Origin: Cyanobacteria bacterium UBA4641
GTDB lineage: Bacteria > Cyanobacteriota > Vampirovibrionia > Gastranaerophilales > Gastranaerophilaceae
NCBI GenBank assembly: GCA_002405805.1
Contig: DHMN01000028.1
Location: 16,881-80,880 of the forward strand
Direction: 5' to 3'
Length of the DNA: 64,000 nt
Shown: positions 25,446-33,639 of the stretch, piece by piece
Position numbering within the stretch: position 1 is the first letter of the stretch
How the letters are laid out: each line of letters begins with the position of its first letter
Notes under the pieces: model-generated
What the model was told of the DNA's origin: nothing
Databases searched by the model: none
What the model saw: the letters and a program-made list of their open reading frames with translations, nothing else
Translations under genes and position numbers: made by a program

Positions 25446-25479
25446 AAAAGGAAATACTCTAATTTGGGTATTTCCTTTT
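25446..25479 (+). terminator. Rho-independent terminator after gltD
   Basis: AAAAGGAAATAC (25446-25457) pairs with GTATTTCCTTTT (25468-25479). It lies eight bases after the stop codon. Confidence 0.9.
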
Positions 25480-25494
25480 ATTGAAAGAGGGAGT

Positions 25495-25938
25495 ATGAAT
25501 CAAGAAAACGAAATACAAGCAGGTAGAAATATATTTAAACTTGATGGACCAATTGGCAGAAAAAGGTTTATCCAAACTTTGGTAGTTTTGCTTATAGTTA
25601 ATATTGCAGTTTGGGTTCTTGTTGCATTGATAACCTTACCATTTGGAATAAATATTTACACATTCCCAATTTGCGCGATTATAGTTGGGCTTTTCATTAT
25701 CATCGCAATATATATTTCTTTAATAAATTATATGAAAAGATTTTTCGATATAATGGGGCGCAAAGATAGAGCGATTCTTTATGCTTTGTTGCTACAAATA
25801 GGAACACTTGCAATATCTTTCATTCCGCAAATAAAATATTTAGGATTAGCTATAGGACTTATGGCACTTATCTTTTGTCTATTCAAAAAAGGTCAACTTG
25901 TACAACCGCGCAACAACACAGATGAACAACAAGCTTAA
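25495..25938 (+). CDS. DUF805-type small membrane protein
   Basis: Encodes 147 residues. GPIGRKRFIQTL is followed by four hydrophobic helices with MKRFFDIMGRKDRAI in the loop, the DUF805 pattern. Predicted inner-membrane protein of unknown role. GAGGGAG precedes the ATG. Its last 17 bases overlap the start of the secreted protein gene, so the two are co-expressed. Confidence 0.8.
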   Translation: MNQENEIQAGRNIFKLDGPIGRKRFIQTLVVLLIVNIAVWVLVALITLPFGINIYTFPICAIIVGLFIIIAIYISLINYMKRFFDIMGRKDRAILYALLLQIGTLAISFIPQIKYLGLAIGLMALIFCLFKKGQLVQPRNNTDEQQA

Positions 25939-26776
25939 AATAATTTTATTATCATTTTTAATATTTTCAACAATCGCCATGCCAGCTGTGGCGATTGACC
26001 TTGATATGTCTGTAGATGAAGAAATCAAGAAAAAATATGACACATCAAAAATCCAATATGATATGCCAAGCTTGCCCAAAGTTAATTCAACAACAGGCTC
26101 AAACAATTCATCTTACTCATCTACAGCAACCACTGTTCCAAAGACCTCTCCAACATATATAACAACAGTTCCGAGTGTAACTGCAGTTGATAAATCTTCT
26201 GCGATAAAAATTCCTGCGTGGACAACTTTCAAAGCAAAATCCAATCAACAAATCACGGATAGAATGGCTAAAGGTACAAAAATATCATTTACGACAACGG
26301 AAAACGTGTACAAAAAATACATTACTATCCCATCTGGGACTAAGCTTTACGGAACAATTACAAATTCTCACGCCCCACAAAATACAGGTAATGGCGGACT
26401 TGTCGAAATAAAAATCACAAATATGACCTACAAGGGCAAAACTTATGCTCTTGATGGAAAAATCACCAAAGCAAACTCAAAGAAAATCTTTTTTAACAAC
26501 ATAAAAGGGAAACGCCAATATATCGCAGGCATGGGTAAACAAATTGATAAAGGGGAAGCTTTTTACCACAAGACTCGCAAAACGACATCAAAAATGTCCA
26601 ATAACCCAATACTTGTAATACTTTCACCTATTCCGACAATTGTTGGTATGGCAGGGTATTCAGTGTGCACGGTTTTATCCCCAATCACCGCAATAACAAC
26701 AAAAGGCGGACATTTAACAATTCCAACAGGCAGCAGTTTTGAAATAAAACTTTTAGAACCGGCTTACGTTTATTAG
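25922..26776 (+). CDS. Secreted protein with a beta-rich 'barrel' domain
   Basis: Encodes 284 residues. Signal peptide (LKIILLSFLIFSTIAMPAVA, cleaved near 23), a Ser/Thr-rich linker to about residue 90, then a beta-rich domain with IPSGTKLYGTITNSHAPQ and GLVEIKITNMTYKGKTYAL. The PxGT...G.h....P...G...h.h pattern recurs in the proteins at 33640 and 39134 and recalls VirB10/TrbI-like barrels, but homology is only inferred. A hydrophobic, Gly-containing segment lies near the C terminus. Start overlaps the DUF805 gene. Confidence 0.65.
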   Translation: MNNKLKIILLSFLIFSTIAMPAVAIDLDMSVDEEIKKKYDTSKIQYDMPSLPKVNSTTGSNNSSYSSTATTVPKTSPTYITTVPSVTAVDKSSAIKIPAWTTFKAKSNQQITDRMAKGTKISFTTTENVYKKYITIPSGTKLYGTITNSHAPQNTGNGGLVEIKITNMTYKGKTYALDGKITKANSKKIFFNNIKGKRQYIAGMGKQIDKGEAFYHKTRKTTSKMSNNPILVILSPIPTIVGMAGYSVCTVLSPITAITTKGGHLTIPTGSSFEIKLLEPAYVY

Positions 26777-26810
26777 GCAAAAAATAATATTTACATGTTT
26801 TACTCTGAAT

Positions 26811-27803
26811 ATGCAAATATATTCAATACCTCAAAACAACTATTCTCAATACAAAACTCAGCCAAAACACGTAAATTTCAGAGGAATGACCTCAGAATTT
26901 GGCAAAGAACTTAAAACAGTAATTCAGCGTGGACAAGCTACAGACTCAGAACAAGCAACCCTTGTCGAACAATTGCGTCAAATATTATCAAACCTGACAC
27001 CTGACAAACAGTTAGGCGAAGGTGCTCACGGAATTGTTTACAAAATCGATGATGATTTTTGCTTAAAAGTTCCTCGCGGAAATATGCCGATTGTAGACAA
27101 ATTGCTAGAACTGCCATCTAACCTTTTTAAAGCTCTTAAAAATTATTATGGAAGTGCTGTTGCAAAATTCAACGACGTAACAATCATGAAAAATGTTTCA
27201 TCAGGTGGAGAACATATTCCTGTCGGTATTCCTGAAAAAATTGCAGTCAAAAACATTCACGCAGATAATATGACATACTATGAAATGTTCGCCCTTCCTC
27301 GAATTGCCGATATGCCACAGAAAAGTTTTGACGAAGTTGCAAAAGATTGTGCCGAATTAAATAAACTTGGAGATGGTAAATATACATATAAATTTGATTA
27401 CAAAAATCCAAATAACTTTGTAATAGTCGGAGATTCAATCAGAACAACAGATGATATTGAAAAAAGATTCGGCAACCGTCCAAATTCAATTGCAGATTTG
27501 CTGAACGTATTTATCAACACGACTTTTCTAAACTGTCGCGCAAATTATAGCCCAAGTGGCGAACCTTTACGCAGAAACTTGATGGAAAAAATTATCCTTG
27601 CAGGTATGAAAAACGACTTACCGCTAACATCAGGTCTTGGGTCTGATGAAATTTTATGGTACACAATTGCAGATGATTTGTGTAAATTAAAAACTCCAAC
27701 AAATGAAATTATGAAAAAACTAACAGAGTTAAAAACTGTTCCTGATGCGGAAAAACGAATAGAATTAACAAAAGAATACCTTGGAAAAATAATGAAAGAC
27801 TAA
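26811..27803 (+). CDS. Protein-kinase-like protein with N-terminal NFRG motif
   Basis: Encodes 330 residues. After a Gln/Asn/Tyr-rich start containing VNFRGM (about residue 22), a helical region leads to LGEGAHGIVYKI (from residue 68), a clear glycine-rich loop, then CLKV with the candidate ATP-binding Lys. FDYKNPNNF near residue 194 resembles a catalytic loop (D-x-K-x-x-N). No convincing DFG is seen, so activity is uncertain. No signal peptide. The NFRG start resembles FQGR of the ADP-ribosylglycohydrolase at 53814. Convergent with an XRE gene, overlapping by four bases. Confidence 0.6.
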   Translation: MQIYSIPQNNYSQYKTQPKHVNFRGMTSEFGKELKTVIQRGQATDSEQATLVEQLRQILSNLTPDKQLGEGAHGIVYKIDDDFCLKVPRGNMPIVDKLLELPSNLFKALKNYYGSAVAKFNDVTIMKNVSSGGEHIPVGIPEKIAVKNIHADNMTYYEMFALPRIADMPQKSFDEVAKDCAELNKLGDGKYTYKFDYKNPNNFVIVGDSIRTTDDIEKRFGNRPNSIADLLNVFINTTFLNCRANYSPSGEPLRRNLMEKIILAGMKNDLPLTSGLGSDEILWYTIADDLCKLKTPTNEIMKKLTELKTVPDAEKRIELTKEYLGKIMKD

Positions 27804-28117
27804 ATTTTTAAGACTCTGGCAAATCTCAAAAGCCTTTGTTTGTCTTGAATATTCAAAGAATCGAATATTTCAACAATTTCACTGCGCATATTTTCATCTG
27901 TTTCGATATGCTTGTAGTCAAAAAAGTCTTCAATGCTTATCCCCAGTTTTGCTGCAATTTTATCTAAATTAGAAAGTAATGGAAAATTTTTACCTGATTC
28001 AATTTTGCTGATAGATTGAGGTTCAATACCTGCAATTTCAGCCATTTTATCCTGTGTATAGCCAAACTTTTTTCTTATTTCTTTAAATCTTTTTCCAAAA
28101 ACTTCTTTTGTATTCAT
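27800..28117 (-). CDS. XRE-family HTH regulator with C-terminal tail
   Basis: Encodes 105 residues. The HTH is FKEIRKKFGYTQDKMAEIAGIEPQSISKIESGKNFP, followed by LDKIAAKLGISIEDFF. The tail (EIVEIFDSLNIQDKQRLLRFARVLK) is the region that is left over in the decayed gene at 105-292, in a related form. GAGGGG precedes ATG at 28117. Divergent from pilin 3 with an inverted repeat between the genes. Confidence 0.88.
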   Translation of the reverse strand: MNTKEVFGKRFKEIRKKFGYTQDKMAEIAGIEPQSISKIESGKNFPLLSNLDKIAAKLGISIEDFFDYKHIETDENMRSEIVEIFDSLNIQDKQRLLRFARVLKI

Positions 28118-28131
28118 ATTTCCCCTCAACA

Positions 28132-28168
28132 AAATGTATCAATTATTTGTTAATAAATTAATACATTT
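28132..28168. promoter_or_regulatory. Inverted repeat, candidate operator of pilin 3 and XRE genes
   Basis: AAATGTATCAATT (28132-28144) is inverted as AATTAATACATTT (28156-28168) with one mismatch over 13 bases and an 11-base spacer. It lies 15 bases upstream of the XRE ATG. TATAAT at 28203-28208 is a likely pilin 3 promoter. Confidence 0.6.
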
Positions 28169-28248
28169 ATAGGTTAGTTTATTGAAATTTTGAACGTTTG
28201 AATATAATATATAAATGTTATACTTTATTTTTTGGAGCTTTTGAACTT

Positions 28249-29067
28249 ATGAATAAAAATTTTTGTGCGACAAATGTAGATACGCCACCAACAAAGGCGA
28301 AATTTGGTTTTACATTAGCAGAAAGTGCTACGCACGTAACTTTGCCACCAACATTGACTAAACTTGGATTTACACTTGCGGAGGTATTAATCACTCTTGG
28401 TGTGATTGGTGTAGTTGCTGCAATGACAATTCCGACATTGATGAGCGCTTATAATAGACATGTCGTAGAAACAAGATTATATAAAATCCATTCAACTTTT
28501 ATGCAAGGAATCAGAATGGCACAAGCTAATTCTGATTCAAATTTCACTGTGCAAAACCCTACAACCGGCAAAGAAGATGTAAACGGATTTTCGTGGGAGA
28601 ATAGCAAGCTTGTTTTTGATGAATATTTTGCACCAGTTTTCAAAATCTCTCACACATACCCTAAAAACACATTATTCAATGTATATTCAACAGATGGGCA
28701 AGCAAGAGTTAATGGAGCAGGTGATACCAACACATATCAAATTGCACTCCTAGATGGAACAGTTCTGGGGTTCACTAAAGTTGGTGGTCAAAATACCAGA
28801 TTTTATTTAGATATTACGATAAATCCGACAAAGAAAAAGTTACTTAGCGGACGCGATACGTTTTTTATTCAATATTCAGATGATGGAGAAGGAAATTTTC
28901 AAATTTACAACCCTTATACTAAGTTGTATAGCGATGAAAAACTCAAAGAATACTGTACCTCACATGAATCAAGACCTGCATCATCAATTTATCCATCAGC
29001 GTTTTGTACAGCTTTAATTGTAAAAAACAATTTCAAAATTCCATCTGACTATCCTATCAAATTCTAA
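28249..29067 (+). CDS. Type IV pilin-like protein 3 with duplicated signal
   Basis: Encodes 272 residues. The N terminus carries two copies of the prepilin site: KFGFTLAE (cut after Gly20) and KLGFTLAE (cut after Gly40). They belong to a 60-base in-frame tandem repeat (PPT-K at 28285 and 28345). Only the second copy is followed by the hydrophobic helix VLITLGVIGVVAAMTIP, so that is the probable functional site. The C terminus ends ..FKIPSDYPIKF, a relaxed form of the shared DYPW end. GGAG lies upstream of ATG at 28249. Divergent from the XRE gene at 28117. Confidence 0.85.
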   Translation: MNKNFCATNVDTPPTKAKFGFTLAESATHVTLPPTLTKLGFTLAEVLITLGVIGVVAAMTIPTLMSAYNRHVVETRLYKIHSTFMQGIRMAQANSDSNFTVQNPTTGKEDVNGFSWENSKLVFDEYFAPVFKISHTYPKNTLFNVYSTDGQARVNGAGDTNTYQIALLDGTVLGFTKVGGQNTRFYLDITINPTKKKLLSGRDTFFIQYSDDGEGNFQIYNPYTKLYSDEKLKEYCTSHESRPASSIYPSAFCTALIVKNNFKIPSDYPIKF

Positions 29068-29077
29068 ATTGTTATAG

Positions 29078-29083
29078 TATAAT
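29078..29083 (+). promoter_or_regulatory. -10 box of predicted leaderless mnmE transcript
   Basis: TATAAT is followed by six bases (CATTTT) and the mnmE ATG at 29090. No RBS is present and pilin 3 ends only 11 bases before the box. Confidence 0.6.
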
Positions 29084-29089
29084 CATTTT

Positions 29090-30436
29090 ATGAATATTAA
29101 TCAGGAATTTGAAACAATAGCTGCAATATCAACACCACTAGGAACAGGTGGTGTTGGGGTCATCAGGATTTCAGGTGACAAAAGTTTTGATATTGCACAA
29201 AAAATAACTAACAAAGATAATTTCCCTGTTGGCAGAATTTGTCACGGCTGGGTTGTAGATGGAGACACAAAAGTTGACGAAGTTGTTATTCTTCCGTTCA
29301 AAAATCCTAACAGCTACACAGGAGAAGATGTCATAGAAATCCAATGCCACGGTGGAGTCAATGTCGTGCGCAACATACTTGATATCGTATTGAAAAACGG
29401 TGCAAGAATGGCTGAACGCGGAGAATTTACCAAACGCGCATTTCTAAACAAAAAACTTGACTTATCGCAAGCAGAAGCCGTTGATGATTTGATTCACGCT
29501 AAAACTTCAAATTTTGCAATCCAATCTGCGAAAAATTTGTCAGGCGTTTTGGCTACAAAAATCAACGAAATAAAAGGTGAAATTTTTGAAACAGCATCAA
29601 GAATTGTTGCAGGAATTGATTTTCCTGAAGATGTCACAGAACCTGAATATTCTTATCTTATTGACAGATTTACACATTCAATTTCTGAAATCGACAAAAT
29701 TTTAGCTTGCGCCAAATCATCTGATATTTTGCGCCAAGGTGTAAAAGTTGCAATTGTCGGCAGACCAAATGTCGGCAAATCTTCATTATTCAATGCACTA
29801 TTGAACCTTGATAGGGCAATTGTAACAGATATCGCAGGTACAACAAGAGACATTATCAAAGAAAATCTTGACCTTGGAGTTGCGGTCACATTGATTGACA
29901 CAGCAGGAATCAGGGAAGATGAAAATATAGATAAGGTTGAAGAAATCGGAATAGAGTATTCAAAACAATCCGCTCAAGAAGCCGATTTGAACCTGTTTTT
30001 GTATGATTCATCTGTCGGGATGACCGATGAGGATTATGAAATTTACAACATCGTAAAAAACAAAACTCACATCGTTGTTGCAAACAAAATCGACTTGATA
30101 AATGATGAATTTTGCGAAATTTTGCCAAATACCGCGAAACTTTCAACGGTTTCTAAAGACGGTTTGGAAGATTTAAAAGACAAAATGAAGGATATTATTT
30201 GCAATTTTTCTCTTGATGAGACAGAATTTATCACAAATAAACGCCAACAACATTGTCTGACAAGAAGCAAAGAAAGCCTTGAACGAGCATTGATAGCAGC
30301 ACGCGCAAACGAGTTGCAGGATATGATTTATATTGACTTAAAGGCAGCATTACTTGCTCTTGATGAAATCACCGGCGAAGTCATAACAGATGATATATTA
30401 AACAACATCTTTGACCACTTTTGCATTGGCAAGTAA
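29090..30436 (+). CDS. mnmE: tRNA modification GTPase MnmE
   Basis: With MnmG, adds the aminomethyl group to the wobble uridine of tRNAs, 448 residues. The N-terminal formyl-tetrahydrofolate domain has TPLGTGGVGVIRISG. The G domain has P-loop GRPNVGKSSLFN near residue 223, TTRD, DTAGIRE and the NKIDL motif. The last residues CIGK contain the catalytic Cys. All motifs are intact. Its partner mnmG is not in the window. Confidence 0.96.
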   Translation: MNINQEFETIAAISTPLGTGGVGVIRISGDKSFDIAQKITNKDNFPVGRICHGWVVDGDTKVDEVVILPFKNPNSYTGEDVIEIQCHGGVNVVRNILDIVLKNGARMAERGEFTKRAFLNKKLDLSQAEAVDDLIHAKTSNFAIQSAKNLSGVLATKINEIKGEIFETASRIVAGIDFPEDVTEPEYSYLIDRFTHSISEIDKILACAKSSDILRQGVKVAIVGRPNVGKSSLFNALLNLDRAIVTDIAGTTRDIIKENLDLGVAVTLIDTAGIREDENIDKVEEIGIEYSKQSAQEADLNLFLYDSSVGMTDEDYEIYNIVKNKTHIVVANKIDLINDEFCEILPNTAKLSTVSKDGLEDLKDKMKDIICNFSLDETEFITNKRQQHCLTRSKESLERALIAARANELQDMIYIDLKAALLALDEITGEVITDDILNNIFDHFCIGK

Positions 30437-30486
30437 ACTATCGTCTTGGCAAACAATATCCATTGCAAATCGGACAGGGTCATGTC

Positions 30487-30624
30487 ATTCTGAACTTGTT
30501 TCAGAATCTCTAATAAAACATATTAGTCTTATGCAAAATTTGTACTATTAGAGACCCTGAAACTCCACAGTCGCATTAAACGTGACTCCACTTCGTTTCG
30601 CACTCTGCTCCTGCTGTTCAGGGT
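30487..30624. repeat. Composite hairpin repeat, type I, with a loop insertion
   Basis: ATTCTGAA (30487-30494) pairs with TTCAGAAT (30500-30507). The centre reads TCTAATAAAACATATTAGTC and ends ATTAGAGA. In the second hairpin ACCCTGAA (30554-30561) and TTCAGGGT (30617-30624) are separated by 55 bases instead of five. The insert includes CGCATTAAACGTGACTCC and CGCACTCTGCTCC, found again near 36906-36990 and partly near 56360. Confidence 0.85.
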
Positions 30625-30729
30625 GACATTGACATGGTGTTCGGCTAAAATTCTTAATAGAATAAAAACTAAGCCAAACAAGTTGACTAGATTTTTAATC
30701 CTTTCAGAATGACATAGTTAAACATCGTC

Positions 30730-31290
30730 TTACCTTGAAGATGAATTGTTGTAGTTTTTGTATCTATAACTCAAAATACTATAACTTGAAACATCGGATG
30801 ATGAATCGTCACTATAGAATACAGAGGTTTGAGTAGCTTTTTTGTAGTTTTCTTCATCTAACTTTTCTTGCTTGTTACAAGAATAAGAAAATGCGGAAAT
30901 CTCTGCACTTGTAACACGTCCGTCGTGATTTGTATCCATCTCATCAAAGTTTTCCAAAATTTTATTAACCATATCGGTTGAATAAGCACCTGATGCTGCA
31001 AGTTGGGTCAACTCAGAACGAGAAACGCCTGATTGAGAAATCGTATTTGTCAAATTGCTCATCTCTTTTGCACTGATTACACCATCACCATCTTTATCCA
31101 AAGTTGAAAAATTGTTCTGTAAATAAGCTGCAAAAGATTGATTCAATGTCAAATAATTTGAAGTATCGTTTCTTGCTGCCGTAATATTTTTATATGTAAC
31201 TCCATCTTGCGGATAAAGTGAGGCAAGATAAGAATATGTATTTGTCAAATTTGATGAAATATTTGAAATAATTGATGCACCTGATGCCAT
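30730..31290 (-). CDS. EF-hand protein
   Basis: Encodes 186 residues with two calcium-binding EF-hand loops: DKDGDGVISAKE and DTNHDGRVTSAE. Both have the Asp ligands and the final Glu. The flanks are Ser/Asn/Tyr-rich. No signal peptide is seen. The RBS AAGGA precedes the ATG. Calcium binding is strongly suggested; a role is not. A related EF-hand-like loop starts the giant protein at 44934. Confidence 0.85.
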   Translation of the reverse strand: MASGASIISNISSNLTNTYSYLASLYPQDGVTYKNITAARNDTSNYLTLNQSFAAYLQNNFSTLDKDGDGVISAKEMSNLTNTISQSGVSRSELTQLAASGAYSTDMVNKILENFDEMDTNHDGRVTSAEISAFSYSCNKQEKLDEENYKKATQTSVFYSDDSSSDVSSYSILSYRYKNYNNSSSR

Positions 31291-31396
31291 AATATAAATC
31301 CTTTTTTAGTCTTTCTACCTACCCTTATAATAATGATGTTTCTAAAAAAGTCAACCCAAATTTTATTCTATGATAAAATATTTACGAGGATAAATT

Positions 31397-31981
31397 ATGT
31401 TAAAAAACAAAGAAGAAATAATAAACACACTAACTAACGGCGGTGTAATTGCCTACGTAACAGACACAGTTTGGGGATTAGGCTGTTTGCCTGACAATGA
31501 AAAAGCTGTTAAAAAGATTTATGAAATCAAAAAAAGAGAAGCTCAAAAACCCTTAATTTTGATGTCTAACGAAATTTACAACCTGCTTGATTACGTAAAA
31601 CCTATCCCAAAAGTTGGTCAACAACTTATCAAAAAGTATTTTCCGGGGGCATTGACTATCGTAACCGACAAAAGCGACAAAACTCCTGACTATATCACAT
31701 CAAATATGCCAACCGTCGGAATAAGGATTCCTAATAATGAAGTATTTAAAGAGATTTGCGAAATCATCCCAAATCACGTACTAGCAACAACCAGCGCGAA
31801 CTTGTCTCATCAACCTTCTGCAAAGACTTATGAACAAGCGGTTGAAAATATGACAGGACTAGCAGACTTGATTATAGAAGATTACGGATGTCACGCGCAG
31901 GGCTTAGAATCAACTGTAGTCGGCGTTATGAATAACGAATTGAGAATCTTTCGTCAAGGCGCAATTACAATTGATTTGTAA
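31397..31981 (+). CDS. tsaC: Threonylcarbamoyl-AMP synthase
   Basis: Makes L-threonylcarbamoyladenylate for the t6A tRNA modification, 194 residues, a single Sua5/YciO/YrdC domain. Motifs seen: GGVIAYVTDTVWGLGC, KKREAQKPLI, FPGALTIV, VGIRIPN and ATTSANLS, ending in STVVGV..ELRIFRQGAI. The C-terminal Sua5 extension is absent. RBS GAGGA. It may be followed by the glycosyltransferase in one transcript (55-base gap). Confidence 0.93.
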   Translation: MLKNKEEIINTLTNGGVIAYVTDTVWGLGCLPDNEKAVKKIYEIKKREAQKPLILMSNEIYNLLDYVKPIPKVGQQLIKKYFPGALTIVTDKSDKTPDYITSNMPTVGIRIPNNEVFKEICEIIPNHVLATTSANLSHQPSAKTYEQAVENMTGLADLIIEDYGCHAQGLESTVVGVMNNELRIFRQGAITIDL

Positions 31982-32036
31982 TGATTTGAAATTTTATCAG
32001 GTTTTTACTAAAATTTAGTAAACAAGAGGATTTTTT

Positions 32037-33602
32037 ATGGAACTAATTTTATACATTATTTATTTATACTTGATTATTTATACAATTTACCTGTTCATTT
32101 TGGCTATGCGTAACCTAAAGGACAGACCTTTTTCTATTGAAAGAAAATATTCAAAGTTTGATGATGTAAAAAGAAATTTTGCGGTTATTATTTATAGCCA
32201 CAACCATAAAGAATGTCTTGAACAATTGGTTGAACAAATCAAAATGCAGGATTATCCGTTAGCTGATTTCAAAGTATATGCAATTCTTGATGACTGCAAT
32301 GACGGTTCTGACAAGTTATTTGAAAATGACAATTTCGTACATGTTTTAAATATTCAAGATGTTGGAACTTTGGGCAAAAATCAATCAATTTCTATGCTTT
32401 TAGAAGAATTGAAAAAAGACGACTCAATTGATGCTTATGTATTTATTGACGGAATCCGAAAAATTGATGCAGACTTTTTAACCCTTGCAAATGCAGCTCT
32501 AAATAAGGCTGATGCCGTAACAGGCGAACTTAATATTAGCAGAGACAATTTGGATATCGTTGACCAAATCAAAGCAGTTCATAAAAAATATCTTGCAAAT
32601 TTTTTCAAACAATCAAGAACATTATTAGGATTAGCTACACAAGTAGATTCCGGATTATTTATTATAAAAAAATCTGTTCTTGATGAGACCGAAGGAATTA
32701 ATTTTAAAGATATCAACAGCGAACTTGAATTTAGCTTGTTGTTATCTCAAACAGGTCACAAATGCGTTTATAATCCGAATATTCAATCTTACATCTTGGG
32801 TCAAGATTGCACATTCAAAAAGCCGAGATTAACAAAAAGATTCAATTTATTAAAAAATAATTTCAAAAACATCAAATCAATTAATTTTCCATTCATTGAA
32901 CATGTTTGTTCTTTATTGAATCCTAATTGCTGGATGTTAATTGCAGCTTATGCCATTTTGATTGCATATTCTTACCATTGTCAATTTATTGTAAAATGCA
33001 ACATGGTTATTTTCTCTGCAATCGTACTTATGGCAGTGTTTGGAATAAGCTTAATTAATGCAAAATTGAATATGAAAGAAATCAGCCTTTTGATGTTGTA
33101 CCCAATTTATTCAATTTGCCATATTATCAAAAACTTTCCACCGGTGAGAGTTTTATTGAAAAAACTTGGGGCAAACACAGACAAAGAAGTTGATAAACTT
33201 GCAATTGATGTTATGGTTCAAACAAAACACGGTGACAGAGGCTGTAAATTAGAATTCATTTCAACTGAAAGTGGATTGTCAAAAATCCGATTTATTTATA
33301 AAAATAAAAAATACACAACATCAGCTCATCTTAGAATGATTGATGCTTTACAACAATTGAAATCAAAGATGGAAGATTACGGCTTGACTCTAAAAATTTG
33401 CAGCTGCTGTAAAAACTTCACCTCTCGCGTTGACGGTTCAACAAATATGCTAAAAGGAGAATGTCACAATGAATTTCCTAGCCCATTGTTAAACGAACCT
33501 CGTCCGACATTGATTTGGAACTCTTGTTCTAGTTTTGAACCTGCTCCAATCAACAATTTCATTGAAGAAATGGCACAAGAAGTCGAACGCCAACAAGATT
33601 AA
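32037..33602 (+). CDS. Atypical membrane glycosyltransferase-like protein
   Basis: Encodes 521 residues. An N-terminal membrane helix (residues 3-22) precedes a GT2-like domain with VKVYAILDDCNDGSD. The usual DxD metal motif is altered to FIDGIRKID, so donor binding may be lost or changed. Two or three membrane helices follow at about 300-345. The C-terminal domain has a Cys cluster (CSCC near residue 455, then single Cys near 476 and 496) that could bind zinc and is not part of normal GT2 enzymes. Function uncertain. Confidence 0.65.
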   Translation: MELILYIIYLYLIIYTIYLFILAMRNLKDRPFSIERKYSKFDDVKRNFAVIIYSHNHKECLEQLVEQIKMQDYPLADFKVYAILDDCNDGSDKLFENDNFVHVLNIQDVGTLGKNQSISMLLEELKKDDSIDAYVFIDGIRKIDADFLTLANAALNKADAVTGELNISRDNLDIVDQIKAVHKKYLANFFKQSRTLLGLATQVDSGLFIIKKSVLDETEGINFKDINSELEFSLLLSQTGHKCVYNPNIQSYILGQDCTFKKPRLTKRFNLLKNNFKNIKSINFPFIEHVCSLLNPNCWMLIAAYAILIAYSYHCQFIVKCNMVIFSAIVLMAVFGISLINAKLNMKEISLLMLYPIYSICHIIKNFPPVRVLLKKLGANTDKEVDKLAIDVMVQTKHGDRGCKLEFISTESGLSKIRFIYKNKKYTTSAHLRMIDALQQLKSKMEDYGLTLKICSCCKNFTSRVDGSTNMLKGECHNEFPSPLLNEPRPTLIWNSCSSFEPAPINNFIEEMAQEVERQQD

Positions 33603-33627
33603 TTTGAAATACCTCAAAATCGGAGTG

Positions 33628-33633
33628 TATAAT
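33628..33633 (+). promoter_or_regulatory. -10 box of a predicted leaderless transcript
   Basis: TATAAT, six bases (AAAACT), then the ATG at 33640, which begins a signal peptide. No RBS is present. Confidence 0.55.
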
Positions 33634-33639
33634 AAAACT

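Noticed and set aside
20400..28117. Prophage, based on several small XRE regulators
   Set aside because: No integrase, portal, terminase, capsid or lysis genes are present; the HTH genes pair with pilin-like genes instead.
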